A DNA stretch of 64,000 nucleotides from Adhaeribacter arboris (GCF_003023845.1 NZ_PYFT01000001.1:5022001-5086000), one strand, 5' to 3'; positions 28,135-36,899 are shown, counted from the first letter of the stretch. Notes: generated by a model from the letters alone, not told the origin. Made by a program: numbers and translations.

Positions 28135-29364
28135 TTAAATGTTATCTGGTTGAATAATTACTTTTTTACCCTCCGTTTTAAAGTGAATATCGCCGGATAG
28201 CTCCAGCATTTTTAAGATTTTGGCCACTTCGGTTTTCCGGGAAATAATGCCGGTAAAATGTTGATTCTGCAGGCGACCGGGATTTACAAACTCTACTCCG
28301 TACCATCTTTCCAGTTGCCGCATAATAATTTTCAGCTCCGCATTCTGAAAATGGAAAAAGCCATTTTTCCAGGCTACGGCCGCGTTCACATCTACTTTTT
28401 CTACCTCAATGGTTGTACCGGCTTTGGCCTGGAAACCGGGTTGTAAAATTTTATGGCTGCTGGTGTTGCTAACTTTAACCGAACCTTCCAGTAAGGTAGT
28501 GTTGATGGAATTTTCCTCGGGATAAGCCATTACGTTAAAATGCGTTCCCAGTACTTCCACGGTGGTGCCCTTGGCTTTTACCAGAAAAGGTTGGTGTTTA
28601 TTCTTTGCTACTTCAAAATAAGCTTCGCCGGTTAACGCTACCACGCGCTTCTTTTCCGTGGAAAAATCGGAAAAACTTAAAGTAGATGCCGCGTTTAACC
28701 ACACCTGGCTGCCATCGGGTAAAGTAATTTTATATTGACTGCCGGTTGGGATAGTTAAAGTAGTAAGGCCTTTTCTATCCGTATTGTGGCTGGCCTCAGG
28801 CGAAAATGAAAAATGTAATTCTTTGTCCTGCTTCGTAATCCAGGTACCGTTTTTATGCCAGATAGTGCCATTTTTTTGATTATCTAAATCGATAACCGAA
28901 CCGTTAGATAAAGTAAGCTGGGCTTTATTTCTATCAACCTTACTAGCGGGTATTATAGCCTTTGGTTGATGGCTAGCCATCGGGGTGGCTGGATTTCCGG
29001 CATTTTGGGTTAAACTAATTTTATAAGCGAATCCTCCCGCCAGGCAAACCAGTAAAAGAACTGCCGCGTATTTCAGGTATTCAGAATTTTGCCAAAAGCT
29101 AATTTTCTTTCTTGGATTCTGAATTTTGGGCGCTACTTTTTGCCAGGCGGCTTCTGTATCCACCGAAGCAAGAAAGTCTAAGGGCTCTTGTATTTGGTCT
29201 TCCTCTTTTAAGCTTTCGGCAAATTGTTGGTTCGTTTCATCTTCGGCTAACCATTGCTCTACTTTTTCTCTTTCCTGGGTAGTTAATTCTCCTTGGTAGT
29301 AGCGCAAAATCAGGTTTGCTTTTTCAAAAATGCGCGGATCCAATGGTTGTTCCGTATTTTCCAT
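28135..29364 (-). CDS. FecR-family anti-sigma factor
   Basis: 409 residues. The cytoplasmic N-terminus (about 1-90) has the sigma-binding region (ILRYYQGELTTQEREKVEQW). One membrane helix follows (YLKYAAVLLLVCLAGGFAYK, near 92-112), then a periplasmic FecR domain (TLTIPTGSQYKITLPDGSQV, LTGEAYFEVAKNKHQPFLV, VEVLGTHFNVMAY) and a C-terminal DUF4974-type domain (FHFQNAELKIIMRQLERWYG). This domain meets the STN domain of the SusC receptor. It is first in the receptor operon. Its sigma factor is probably the one at 17828-18412. A repeat element lies upstream. Confidence 0.93.
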   Translation of the reverse strand: MENTEQPLDPRIFEKANLILRYYQGELTTQEREKVEQWLAEDETNQQFAESLKEEDQIQEPLDFLASVDTEAAWQKVAPKIQNPRKKISFWQNSEYLKYAAVLLLVCLAGGFAYKISLTQNAGNPATPMASHQPKAIIPASKVDRNKAQLTLSNGSVIDLDNQKNGTIWHKNGTWITKQDKELHFSFSPEASHNTDRKGLTTLTIPTGSQYKITLPDGSQVWLNAASTLSFSDFSTEKKRVVALTGEAYFEVAKNKHQPFLVKAKGTTVEVLGTHFNVMAYPEENSINTTLLEGSVKVSNTSSHKILQPGFQAKAGTTIEVEKVDVNAAVAWKNGFFHFQNAELKIIMRQLERWYGVEFVNPGRLQNQHFTGIISRKTEVAKILKMLELSGDIHFKTEGKKVIIQPDNI

Positions 29365-29504
29365 AATTCCTCTTCTGTTTGTAAAGACACGCCACTGACT
29401 GATTAGGGTGAAATGCTCTATAATTTATTTTTTAGCTTGAGTTTTAAGTGTTGGTTCGGCAGGTAAAGTAGAAGGCAGAGCCTAATTCTGTTGGATTAAC
29501 TTAT

Positions 29505-29653
29505 TCTCTCGCGAGCGTCCCGCTCGTGAGTAGTTTCGTCCGGCCTCTGGCCGGTAGTAAATTAATGCTGATTTGCTTTTAAGGAAAGGTATATCGGATA
29601 GCCCAGCCAGAGGCCTACCAAATAGTTAGACACGAGGCTAGAGCCGCGCGCTA
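29505..29653. repeat. Repeat family 2, copy 1 (about 150 bp, inverted-repeat ends)
   Basis: Begins with a GCGAGCG-TCC-CGCTCG-type hairpin, then GTCCGGCCTCTGGCCGG. About 60 bp later come CCAGCCAGAGGCCTACC and TTAGACACGAGGC with a GCGCGC end. The left and right halves are complementary (GGCCTCTGGCC and GGCCAGAGGCC). Related copies are at 51191-51340 and 53190-53328. It lies in the 508-bp divergent region between fecR and the next receptor. No ORF is present, and the rest of the gap shows nothing definite. Confidence 0.7.
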
Positions 29654-29872
29654 ATCAAATTACCGGAGAAGGTAAGCGGTATAAGGTGCTAGAGGTAGAG
29701 GCGTTCAGGATAAACTATTGTTTATTCCATTAGTCAGATTTATTTCGGGTAGCTTCAGAATTTGCACAAATTTGGGCTTTAGCTTAGCGGGCGTTGACTT
29801 AAAATAATTTTTTTCCGTAACAATAACCCTAGCCTAATTCAATCTAATACGCTTATCACCTGTTAATTAAAA

Positions 29873-32647
29873 ATGCAAAAGTTTTTACTCCTGTTATTTT
29901 GTGGCTGTTTTAGTGTTTTTCAAGCTTACTCTCAACGTCTGGCGGTTTTTGGCTCGGTGCAAAGTGCCGCCGATAAAAGTGCGCTGCCCGGCGCTACCGT
30001 AATTATCACCAAAGAAACCGACTCGGTACCTATCGCAGGCGGCACTTCTGATGTGGAAGGAAAATTCAGGTTAGAACCCGTATTACCCGGTAAGTACATG
30101 CTGCGCGTGCAGTTTATTGGCTATTACCCTTTAGCTAAACCCATCGAAATTGGGCAAACTTCTTTAAACGTTGGAACCTTGGCTATTCAGGAGGAAGCGG
30201 TTACTTTGAGCGCCGTGGAAATTGTGGGCCGCACTCCCCCGGGCGAGTTAAAAGGCGATACCGCCCAGTTTAACGCGGCGGCCTTTAAAACCGCGGCCGA
30301 TGCTAATGCCCAGGATTTGGTGCAGAAAATGCCCGGTATCATGATTCAGGATGGGGCTATTCAGGCGCAGGGCGAAAATGTGCAGCAAATCTTAATTGAC
30401 GGCAAGCCTTTTTTTGGTACTGATGTCAATACCGCTTTGCAGAATTTACCCGCCGATGTAATTGCCAATATTCAAGTATTCGATAAGAAAAGCGATAAAG
30501 CCGAGTTAAGCGGCTTCGACGACGGCGAAAGAATTAAAACCATTAATATCGTTACCAAACCTACCCGCAAAATAGGTCGGTTTGGCCGGGTATCGGGCGG
30601 ATATGGTTCCAATAACCGGTATTTGGCCGGCGCTAGCGTTAACTTTTTCAGCGACGACCGGCGCATTACCGTTACCGGGTTGGGCAACAATATTAATACC
30701 TTAAATTTTTCCGCGGATCCTAATTCCGGGGATCAAAGACCCCAGAACGGCATTATTAATACTAACGCTATTGGGTTGAACTACGCCAACAAATGGGGGA
30801 AAAAGATAGACGTTTCGGGAAGTTACTTTTACAATAACCGCCGCAATCTTACCACGCAAAGCCGCTACCGCGATTATATTATTCCGTCGGACGTAGAACA
30901 AGCCAACGCCGATTCGGGGCAGGTATATACCGAAAATAGCCGTTCCACGAACGTAGATGCCAATCACCGTTTTGCCATGCGATTTGAATATAAAATAGAT
31001 GACCGTAACCGCATTCTTTTCCGGCCCAACCTGAATCTACAAAATTATGATTTTGACTCGTATTTTCTGGGCCGCACCGATTACGATTTAGGAAGTTTAA
31101 ATCAAACCGAAAACCGGTCTAATGGCGACCAGTTAAATGGTGATTTTGATAATACCTTTTTGTATAGCCACCGTTTTTTAAAGGAAGGCCGGAGCATTAG
31201 TTTTAATTTAAGAAGCGGCTACCATACCGATGGCGGCGATAGTTACCGCTTAGCTACGAATTTGTTTTATAATCCCGATAGCAGCCAGACTTTAAATCAA
31301 TATACCAACCTGGATCGGAAAGGGTATAACTGGGAAGGCGAAGTTTCCTTTACTGAGCCCGTTGGTAAGAACGGACAGGTAGAGCTGGAGTACGAAATTG
31401 GTAACCGAATAAACGATTCCGATAAACGTACTTACGATTACCTCGAGCAAATGGGCGATTATACCTTGCTTAGCCCGGGTTTGAGTAATACCTTTAACAA
31501 TGCTTATTTAACCCAGGAAGCCGAAGCCGGTTACCGCTATAATACCGAAAAAATTAGGTTGCAGGTCGAGGCTTCGTACCAGCAGGCTACCCTGCAAAAC
31601 GAGCAGGAATACCCGAGCAATTACAATATCAACCGTACTTTTGAAAGTATTTTGCCTAATGCCCGCTTGGAATACCGGTTTTCTAAATCCAACAACATTC
31701 AATTAAATTACCGGGCTTCTACCAGCGCTCCTTCTATCAACCAGTTGCAGGATGTAATTGATTACTCGAACCCCTTGCAGGTAAGAAGGGGCAATACGGA
31801 GCTGCAGCAATCTTACCAGAACTGGGCCAGGTTAGAATACCGGGCGCATAACCCGGAAACCAACAAGTCTTTTTACGCGAATGTGTCCGGTACTTTTATT
31901 CAGGATTATATTACCAATAGCACTTTAATTGTACGAGAACCCTTGCAACTAAACGAAAGCGTAACTTTGGGCCGGGGCGCTCAACTTATCCGGCCGGTTA
32001 ACTTAAACGGGTACTACGAAGTTCGTTCTTATTTCAGCTACGGGCAGCCGATTAATTTTATTTCGTCTAACGTTAATTTTAATGGTTCGGTGGGGCATAC
32101 CCGGCGGCCCGGGTTGATTGATAACGAGCTAAACCTAGCCAACTCCAGCAATTTCCGTTTAGGTTTATCGGTGAGTAGTAATATCAGCGAAAATGTAGAT
32201 TTTACCGTTTCTACCAACTCCCGGTACAACATTGTAAAAAACACGCTGCGCCCGAACATGAATAATAATTATTTCATGCAGAATACCCGCATGCGGTTTA
32301 ACTGGTTGTTCTGGAAAGGCTTTGTTTACCGCACCGATTTAAGTCACCAGGCCAACGTAGGCCTTTCAAATATCAGCAACAATTTCTTGCTCTGGAACAT
32401 GAGTGTAGGTAAAAAAGTATTCCAGAATAAACGCGGCGAAATAAACTTAAGCGTGTATGATTTATTAAAGCAAAACAACAGTATCTGGCGCAACATTTCC
32501 GATGCGTACGTGGAAGACATCCAAACCAACGTGCTGCAGCGGTATTTTATGCTCACCTTTACCTACAATATCCGCTATTTTGGCGTAGGCGCCAGCGCTA
32601 AAGATTTTGAGAATAACAACAACGGTAATAACCCCAACCGGAATTAA
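29873..32647 (+). CDS. TonB-dependent-receptor-like outer-membrane beta-barrel protein
   Basis: 924 residues with a signal peptide (MQKFLLLLFCGCFSVFQAYS, then QR). A carboxypeptidase-regulatory-like domain (about 22-110) is followed by a plug-like domain (LSAVEIVGRTPPGELKGDTA, DLVQKMPGIMIQDG, ILIDGKPFFGTDVN) and a long barrel with many aromatic-girdle strands. It belongs to the outer-membrane barrel family near TonB receptors but without a SusD partner. The tail is Asn/Gly rich (KDFENNNNGNNPNRN). The substrate is unknown. It is divergent from fecR. Confidence 0.9.
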   Translation: MQKFLLLLFCGCFSVFQAYSQRLAVFGSVQSAADKSALPGATVIITKETDSVPIAGGTSDVEGKFRLEPVLPGKYMLRVQFIGYYPLAKPIEIGQTSLNVGTLAIQEEAVTLSAVEIVGRTPPGELKGDTAQFNAAAFKTAADANAQDLVQKMPGIMIQDGAIQAQGENVQQILIDGKPFFGTDVNTALQNLPADVIANIQVFDKKSDKAELSGFDDGERIKTINIVTKPTRKIGRFGRVSGGYGSNNRYLAGASVNFFSDDRRITVTGLGNNINTLNFSADPNSGDQRPQNGIINTNAIGLNYANKWGKKIDVSGSYFYNNRRNLTTQSRYRDYIIPSDVEQANADSGQVYTENSRSTNVDANHRFAMRFEYKIDDRNRILFRPNLNLQNYDFDSYFLGRTDYDLGSLNQTENRSNGDQLNGDFDNTFLYSHRFLKEGRSISFNLRSGYHTDGGDSYRLATNLFYNPDSSQTLNQYTNLDRKGYNWEGEVSFTEPVGKNGQVELEYEIGNRINDSDKRTYDYLEQMGDYTLLSPGLSNTFNNAYLTQEAEAGYRYNTEKIRLQVEASYQQATLQNEQEYPSNYNINRTFESILPNARLEYRFSKSNNIQLNYRASTSAPSINQLQDVIDYSNPLQVRRGNTELQQSYQNWARLEYRAHNPETNKSFYANVSGTFIQDYITNSTLIVREPLQLNESVTLGRGAQLIRPVNLNGYYEVRSYFSYGQPINFISSNVNFNGSVGHTRRPGLIDNELNLANSSNFRLGLSVSSNISENVDFTVSTNSRYNIVKNTLRPNMNNNYFMQNTRMRFNWLFWKGFVYRTDLSHQANVGLSNISNNFLLWNMSVGKKVFQNKRGEINLSVYDLLKQNNSIWRNISDAYVEDIQTNVLQRYFMLTFTYNIRYFGVGASAKDFENNNNGNNPNRN

Positions 32648-32669
32648 GCAATAATAATTTTATTCCTGT

Positions 32670-32712
32670 AAAGTGTATTGGGACGAACAGGTACCCTGAT
32701 GCACTTTTTATT
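32670..32712 (+). terminator. Intrinsic terminator after the barrel gene
   Basis: AAAGTGTATTGGG pairs with CCCTGATGCACTTT (three wobbles) around a 12-base loop, followed by a T-rich tail (TTTTTATTTC). It is 23 bp after the stop at 32647. The rest of the gap to 32903 shows nothing recognisable. Confidence 0.65.
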
Positions 32713-32903
32713 TCTAAATAAAAGAGCTACTAGTTGGGCTATAAGCCGGCGGGCATTAGAAGCTACCACTTGTTAGTCGAAGGTAAATTTTTTAATAAGA
32801 ATAAAATGAGAAATAACTTTTCTATTCTTCAAAATTGCATATACCGGACTGGGCTAAAAACGCTTTAGTGTTTTTTAGGTGTGGTTGGGTAGGGTATTTT
32901 TTA

Positions 32904-33245
32904 TTACAATTCAAATAGAGTTTTTAGTTTAGTCTCTATTTCTGCCTGCTGATTTGCAGGAAAAACACCTAATTGTCTTTTGATTAAGCTTTTTGGTATG
33001 GTTACCAGTCGATGAAGTTTTATAACTGAATCAACTGAAAGTCCGGTTGCTTTAAAAGCTTGGCCTTTCATTTCGATAAGTAAGTCCGATTCTTCAAGTG
33101 AAGGAGGGATTCGACAACTAATAAAGGCAATTACCACATGATTGTAAAAGCCTATTTCATTGGTTAAACAAATAGCTGGTCTTACTTTGGTTCCACTAAA
33201 GTTATCAAATGGAAAAGGAACCAGAATAATTTTCCCTTTAGTCAT
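32904..33245 (-). CDS. Type II toxin, MazF/PemK family
   Basis: 113 residues, the usual size. The N-terminus KGKIILVPFPFDNFSGTKVR matches the family's strand and loop with the conserved Pro-Phe and Lys-x-Arg-Pro (KVRPAICLTN). Further core segments are VVIAFISCRIP and SVIKLHRLVTIPKSLI, followed by a C-terminal helix. The family cleaves RNA at short sites, sometimes on ribosomes. It overlaps the upstream antitoxin by 8 bp, the classic TA arrangement. It lies beside cassette-like small genes. Confidence 0.9.
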   Translation of the reverse strand: MTKGKIILVPFPFDNFSGTKVRPAICLTNEIGFYNHVVIAFISCRIPPSLEESDLLIEMKGQAFKATGLSVDSVIKLHRLVTIPKSLIKRQLGVFPANQQAEIETKLKTLFEL

Positions 33246-33474
33246 GGAAAGGTTGTCCGTCTGTCAGTTTATAAATATTCTCTTGGTCGTCACCTAAAAA
33301 TTCAAAAGCTGGATTATTGGTCATAGATTTTAGCCATAGCTTTTCTTCTATTTCTTCCTCTTCTTCTGATAGGAGAATTATTACTTTTACTTTCTTTTCT
33401 CTCATTATTAAAGGATTATCTAACTTTAGCATTCCTTTTTTGTCAATCTTTCCGGTAACTTCAATTGCTCTCAT
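33238..33474 (-). CDS. Antitoxin of the MazF/PemK pair
   Basis: 78 residues. The N-terminus MRAIEVTGKIDKKGMLKLDN looks like the beta hairpin of a short DNA-binding fold, followed by a Glu-rich acidic stretch (SEEEEEIEEKLWL) and a flexible tail (NPAFEFLGDDQENIY) that would wrap the toxin. It is immediately upstream of and overlaps the toxin gene. It probably autoregulates the pair. The call rests mainly on size and position. Confidence 0.8.
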   Translation of the reverse strand: MRAIEVTGKIDKKGMLKLDNPLIMREKKVKVIILLSEEEEEIEEKLWLKSMTNNPAFEFLGDDQENIYKLTDGQPFHD

Positions 33475-33536
33475 AGTATATTCTATCTTTTTATGAAGAT
33501 ACGTAACTTCTCTTTAAATATTTTATTTCCTTATAT

Positions 33537-33601
33537 ACCACCCAACGAGCCGCGTGTATGCTAAGCCCGCAGGGTTTAGTATACACGCGGCTCGTTGATG
33601 G
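33537..33601. repeat. attC-like hairpin 1 (cassette end?)
   Basis: AACGAGCCGCGTGTAT and ATACACGCGGCTCGTT are perfect 16-bp arms around an inner stem CTAA-CCC-GCA-GGG-TTAG. On the plus strand the two bulge positions are G-T pairs; on the minus strand they are A-C mismatches. ACCCAAC (33540-33546) fits the integron R-box rule RYYYAAC. The other end has GTTGATG, which fits only its GTT. It is directly downstream of the small membrane-protein gene (stop 33605) and shares a 37-bp identical core with 34092-34128. Confidence 0.75.
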
Positions 33602-33604
33602 TTG

Positions 33605-34063
33605 TTATTTTTCGCTTTCTTTTCTTGTTATACTGTCTTTATCTATAATCACTTTGCCCTTCTTTTGGAAAAAAGTAGTATCGCCAGGTCCTTTGGTTAT
33701 AGTTAATGTGCCTGGTTTCTCTCCAACAATTAAGTATTCAGAATCATTATTGCTTAAATTACTTTTATATTTACTTTGTATTATTACTACAGCAATGAAA
33801 ATCCCTGAGCTACCTAAAATAAGTGCGTGAACTAAAATTGACCCTTTTTCTCTGTTTCTGTTGGAAGCATTTTTTAATAGGAGTAAATTAAACAAAAGCA
33901 GTAAAATTCCACCTATTAAGAATAATGCAGCAACCAAGAAAGGAGGTCCTGGAGCATGAGCATACTCATTCTTCCATATTAATGTGGTGATAATGGCTAA
34001 AGCAAGACCAACCCCATAATAAATGGATGATGTTAGTATACCTGTCTTAAAATCTTTTGTCAA
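33605..34063 (-). CDS. Small membrane protein, family not recognised
   Basis: 152 residues with three hydrophobic helices: about 10-28 (ILTSSIYYGVGLALAIITTL), 42-65 (FLVAALFLIGGILLLLFNLL) and 77-95 (ILVHALILGSSGIFIAVVII). A C-terminal soluble part of about 50 residues has beta-like segments (EYLIVGEKPGTLTITKGPGD). I know no family. It is A/T richer than the surrounding genes and flanked on both sides by the near-identical hairpins, so it looks like one gene cassette. Confidence 0.7.
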   Translation of the reverse strand: MTKDFKTGILTSSIYYGVGLALAIITTLIWKNEYAHAPGPPFLVAALFLIGGILLLLFNLLLLKNASNRNREKGSILVHALILGSSGIFIAVVIIQSKYKSNLSNNDSEYLIVGEKPGTLTITKGPGDTTFFQKKGKVIIDKDSITRKESEK

Positions 34064-34081
34064 ATTTTAATTTAGTAATTA

Positions 34082-34139
34082 CCACTAACGGGCCGCGTGT
34101 ATGCTAAGCCCGCAGGGTTTAGTATACATTGGGTTATGG
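34082..34139. repeat. attC-like hairpin 2 (cassette end?)
   Basis: Shares a 37-bp core (34092-34128) with the hairpin at 33537-33601 but has divergent outer arms: CCACTAACGGG at one end and TTGGGTTATGG at the other. It is directly downstream of the lipoprotein-like gene (stop 34140). The AAC/GTT ends are kept, but the full R-box consensus is not. Gene-plus-hairpin spacing repeats that of the neighbouring cassette. Confidence 0.75.
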
Positions 34140-34676
34140 CTAGTTATTTATATATTCCTTTAGAAGCTTACTGCCTAATGGATTACTGCCCCAAACTTCA
34201 ATTCTGTAGAAATCATTTCCTTCGTCACCTTCTACACTTGCCAGATTTGAAGAATATACCCGAATTCTATAGTTCTCAGGAGTGATTTGCTTTTCAAATT
34301 CCACTGTGCCATTTGGACAATCTTGAATTTGTAAAATTCCTGAAGTTACATTTAAATCCCCTTCCACTACATGGTCGAATTTAGTAAAATCAACATTATT
34401 AGGTGCTTTTATTAAAAAGTCAATTTCTCCTTTTACAGGCCCATAACACTCTGTACGAACTCCTAAAACTCCGATTTCTTTAGCTAATCTTATCCTATGA
34501 GCTTCTTCATGCCAGAATTCACCTTCTGTTGCCATTGGTGAATTTTTATCACAGATGTAAAATTGTCCGTATTAAGTATAAAAGTTGATTTTTGTTAAAC
34601 CCGTAGTTTTAATTGTCACTTGACCTTTTTGATTACAAGATACTAAGAACAGGAAAATTATAATTAGTATTCTCAT
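34140..34676 (-). pseudogene. Small lipoprotein gene interrupted by an in-frame TAA
   Basis: From the ATG at 34676 the frame reads MRILIIIFLFLVSCNQKGQV, a lipoprotein signal with Cys 14. It meets TAA at codon 35 (34574-34572) and continues in the same frame through YGQFYICDKNSP to MATEGEFWHEEAHRIRLAKE and on to the stop at 34140 (about 178 codons). The intact downstream part (from ATG 34535, 131 aa) has conserved-looking segments GEIDFLIKAPNNVDF and RIRVYSSNLASVEGDEGNDF, seen in small cassette-type proteins possibly related to ComJ, which is uncertain. Without the N-terminus the product would not be exported. A gene ending at a hairpin repeat suggests a mobile cassette. Confidence 0.65.
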
Positions 34677-34870
34677 TTCTATAATTAGCCATAACTACCC
34701 ATAACTACCCGATATACGAAACAACATACGCTTATCGGCATTATGACCGAAGTAATCTTAGCTTCTTTTTTAAGTTGAAATAGTTGGGTTTTCAAGGCTG
34801 CTGCTCCGTATTTTATGTTCTAAACAATGTATATAATTTACTCAATACCTAGCGATCCGGCAAACTTCTT

Positions 34871-35059
34871 TTAAAACACTTCAAACAGGTAAGATTTGCC
34901 ATCTACCAGTAAAGTATGTTTCCCGTTTTCGCTTACCAACTTCGGCAAAGGTAGCGCCGACCTGCTGTTTCGGTTACGGCTTCCGGATTGCGCATCTGCT
35001 GTTAAATAATTAATGAAAAGAAGAAAGAGGAATGTTACTTTAAAAGTAGTTCTTAGCAT
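34871..35059 (-). pseudogene. Truncated secreted protein, possible remnant of a glycoside hydrolase gene
   Basis: 62 codons: a signal peptide (TTFKVTFLFLLFINYLTADA) then LPLPKLVSENGKHTLLVDGK and YLFEVF before the stop. The PKLVSENGKHTLLVDGKSY motif resembles the start of large glycoside hydrolases of the GH35/DUF5597 type, where the sequence continues for hundreds of residues. No continuation is seen downstream on this strand, so it is probably a decayed fragment. It could also be a genuine small exported peptide. Confidence 0.45.
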
Positions 35060-35179
35060 ATGTACAGCCTGAAAGCCGGGAAAAAGCTTTCAAAAATTTA
35101 CTATTCTAAAGTCTAGTCGAAATATTGTTTTATTTTATCAGCAATACTCTTTGCGAAAGCACGAACGCTAAAGGTTTTC

Positions 35180-36460
35180 TTACTTTTTGCCGGTGTAGGT
35201 AATCCGGTAAATCGTGCCTTTTAAATCATCCGACACATACAAAGCGCCATCCGGGCCTTGGGCCAGACCACAGGGGCGGTGTTGAATGGGGCCGGTGGGC
35301 TGCACTAAATCTACCCCGGCAAAATTATCGGCAAAAATTTCCCAATCGCCGGCGGATTTACCGTTTTTAAAGGGCACAAATGCTACCATATACCCTTTTT
35401 GCAGTTCCGTTGATTTACCGTGAAAGGCAATGAAAGCGCCATTTTTATAACGGGCCGGAAACATAGTACCCGTGTAAAATAACAAACCATTCGGACCCAA
35501 GTGGGCCGGGAAAGCTATAACTGGGTCCAAAGTTTTTTCGCCGCCCGTTTTTTTGCCGTCGCCGCCGTATTCCGGGGTTAGCATTTTCTTCTTTTGCTGG
35601 TGGTCGTAATAAACATAAGGCCAGCCGGCATCGGCACCGGGAGCTTTTAGTTCAAACATGGTTTCGGCCGGTAGTTGCGTAGATTGCTCCGGGGTATAAT
35701 ATTGCGGAAACTTATCGTGAAATTGCCCGCGGCCGTGCATCATGGCAAATAAAGAATTGGTTTGGGTATTCCAGTCCAGGCCTACCACATTTTTTAAACC
35801 GGTAGCGTAATGCACGGCAGTGCCGTAGGTCTGGCTTTTTTGGTTGGTTTTGAACTGCCAGATGCCCCCTACCGAATCCAGCAGCGGACAGGGCATTATA
35901 CCTTTGCCACTTTCATCGCGACAGGTCTCATCCGGAGAACCCACGGTAACGTACAAATTTCCTTTATTATCTACCGCTATCGATTTAGATACATCGCGGG
36001 TTTTCGCTACCAGGCCTTTTACAATTTCTTCGGGTTGCTCCGGCTGCATTACCTCGTCTTTGGCGTTGAGCTGGTACCGGTAAACGCCCGTATTAGAAGC
36101 CGAATACAAATAATTGTTTTTTAGCGCAATGCCGGTACCCGGGTAATTACCAATACCGGTTTGCTGGTCTAAAAAGCCATCCTTATTAGTGTCGCGTAAA
36201 TGATACAAGCCGCTGCCGTTCTTTAGTTTGGACAGTTTAACGTAAATATCGCCTGTTTTACTTACTACCAAATGCCGGGCCGACACCAGGCTGTCGGCTA
36301 CAATAGTAGCTTTAAAGCCGGTTGGGAGTTTTAAATTCGCGGGTTCAGCCAGTTTCTTCGTATTTTTAATGGGAGGGGTTTCGGAGTGGTAAGCCGATAA
36401 GCAGGTAATTCCAGCTAAAAAAGTGAAAAAGTAAGTAGCGCGTAAAAAGAGTTTTTTCAT
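35180..36460 (-). CDS. Exported PQQ-type sugar dehydrogenase-like beta-propeller protein
   Basis: 426 residues with a signal peptide (RATYFFTFLAGITCLSAYHS). The propeller begins LKLPTGFKATIVADSLVSAR and contains RHLVVSKTGDIYVKLSKLKN, VVGLDWNTQTNSLFAMMHGR, GADAGWPYVYYD and a final RPCGLAQGPDGALYVSDDLK, the hallmark of glucose/sorbosone dehydrogenase-like proteins. The HGRGQFHDKFP segment and Cys pair near 200 (CRDESGKGIMPC) are notable. It differs from the two propellers at 12.9 and 19 kb. It stands alone, so its substrate cannot be inferred. Confidence 0.88.
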   Translation of the reverse strand: MKKLFLRATYFFTFLAGITCLSAYHSETPPIKNTKKLAEPANLKLPTGFKATIVADSLVSARHLVVSKTGDIYVKLSKLKNGSGLYHLRDTNKDGFLDQQTGIGNYPGTGIALKNNYLYSASNTGVYRYQLNAKDEVMQPEQPEEIVKGLVAKTRDVSKSIAVDNKGNLYVTVGSPDETCRDESGKGIMPCPLLDSVGGIWQFKTNQKSQTYGTAVHYATGLKNVVGLDWNTQTNSLFAMMHGRGQFHDKFPQYYTPEQSTQLPAETMFELKAPGADAGWPYVYYDHQQKKKMLTPEYGGDGKKTGGEKTLDPVIAFPAHLGPNGLLFYTGTMFPARYKNGAFIAFHGKSTELQKGYMVAFVPFKNGKSAGDWEIFADNFAGVDLVQPTGPIQHRPCGLAQGPDGALYVSDDLKGTIYRITYTGKK

Positions 36461-36713
36461 GAATCTTCTGTAAAAGATAAGTTTTCAAGCTTTTAAATTT
36501 TTAGCTAATAAATGCTGCTCAAAGCCAAGTGAGTATTTATCCGTGTACGCAATATATTATTTTACCCGCTGAATACTTTTATTATCCCGCAGAATTCCGG
36601 AGAAATTATGCTCGGGAGTTGAACCAGAGGCAGAAGAAAGTTATGCGGAAATTATAGGAGGAAAGGCTTAACAGCAGATAAAGCTATTATGGGCCATAAT
36701 ATACAAGCTGCAA

Positions 36714-36899
36714 CTAGAGGGAGTGAATGGCTAAAATAAGCTCTTTATCCAAAATCACAAGTCTTTTTAAGAGCCTGGTTTGTACAGCGAGTAATTTAAC
36801 TAGTATATCTAAACTTGCTCCATTTTCTAGTTGCTCATTCACCGCAAAAAAAGAAGCTATTACGTCTTTTCTGTTTAGCTGCGTTGTTTCCAGATTCAT
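36714..36899 (-). CDS. Possible small helical protein
   Basis: About 61 residues from MNLETTQLNRKDVIASFF. It is entirely helix-forming and leucine rich (SLDILVKLLAVQTRLLKRLV), with a pattern like a coiled coil. In-frame ATGs exist further upstream (36935). I recognise no family and there is no neighbour in the same operon. It lies in an otherwise empty 729-bp gap (36461-37189), so it may be chance. Confidence 0.35.
   Translation of the reverse strand: MNLETTQLNRKDVIASFFAVNEQLENGASLDILVKLLAVQTRLLKRLVILDKELILAIHSL

Noticed and set aside
29690-29872. Exact Bacteroidota promoter (TTTG and TAnnTTTG) before the barrel gene
   Set aside because: TTGACTTAAAATAA is suggestive, but no properly spaced -7 element was found, so no promoter is called.
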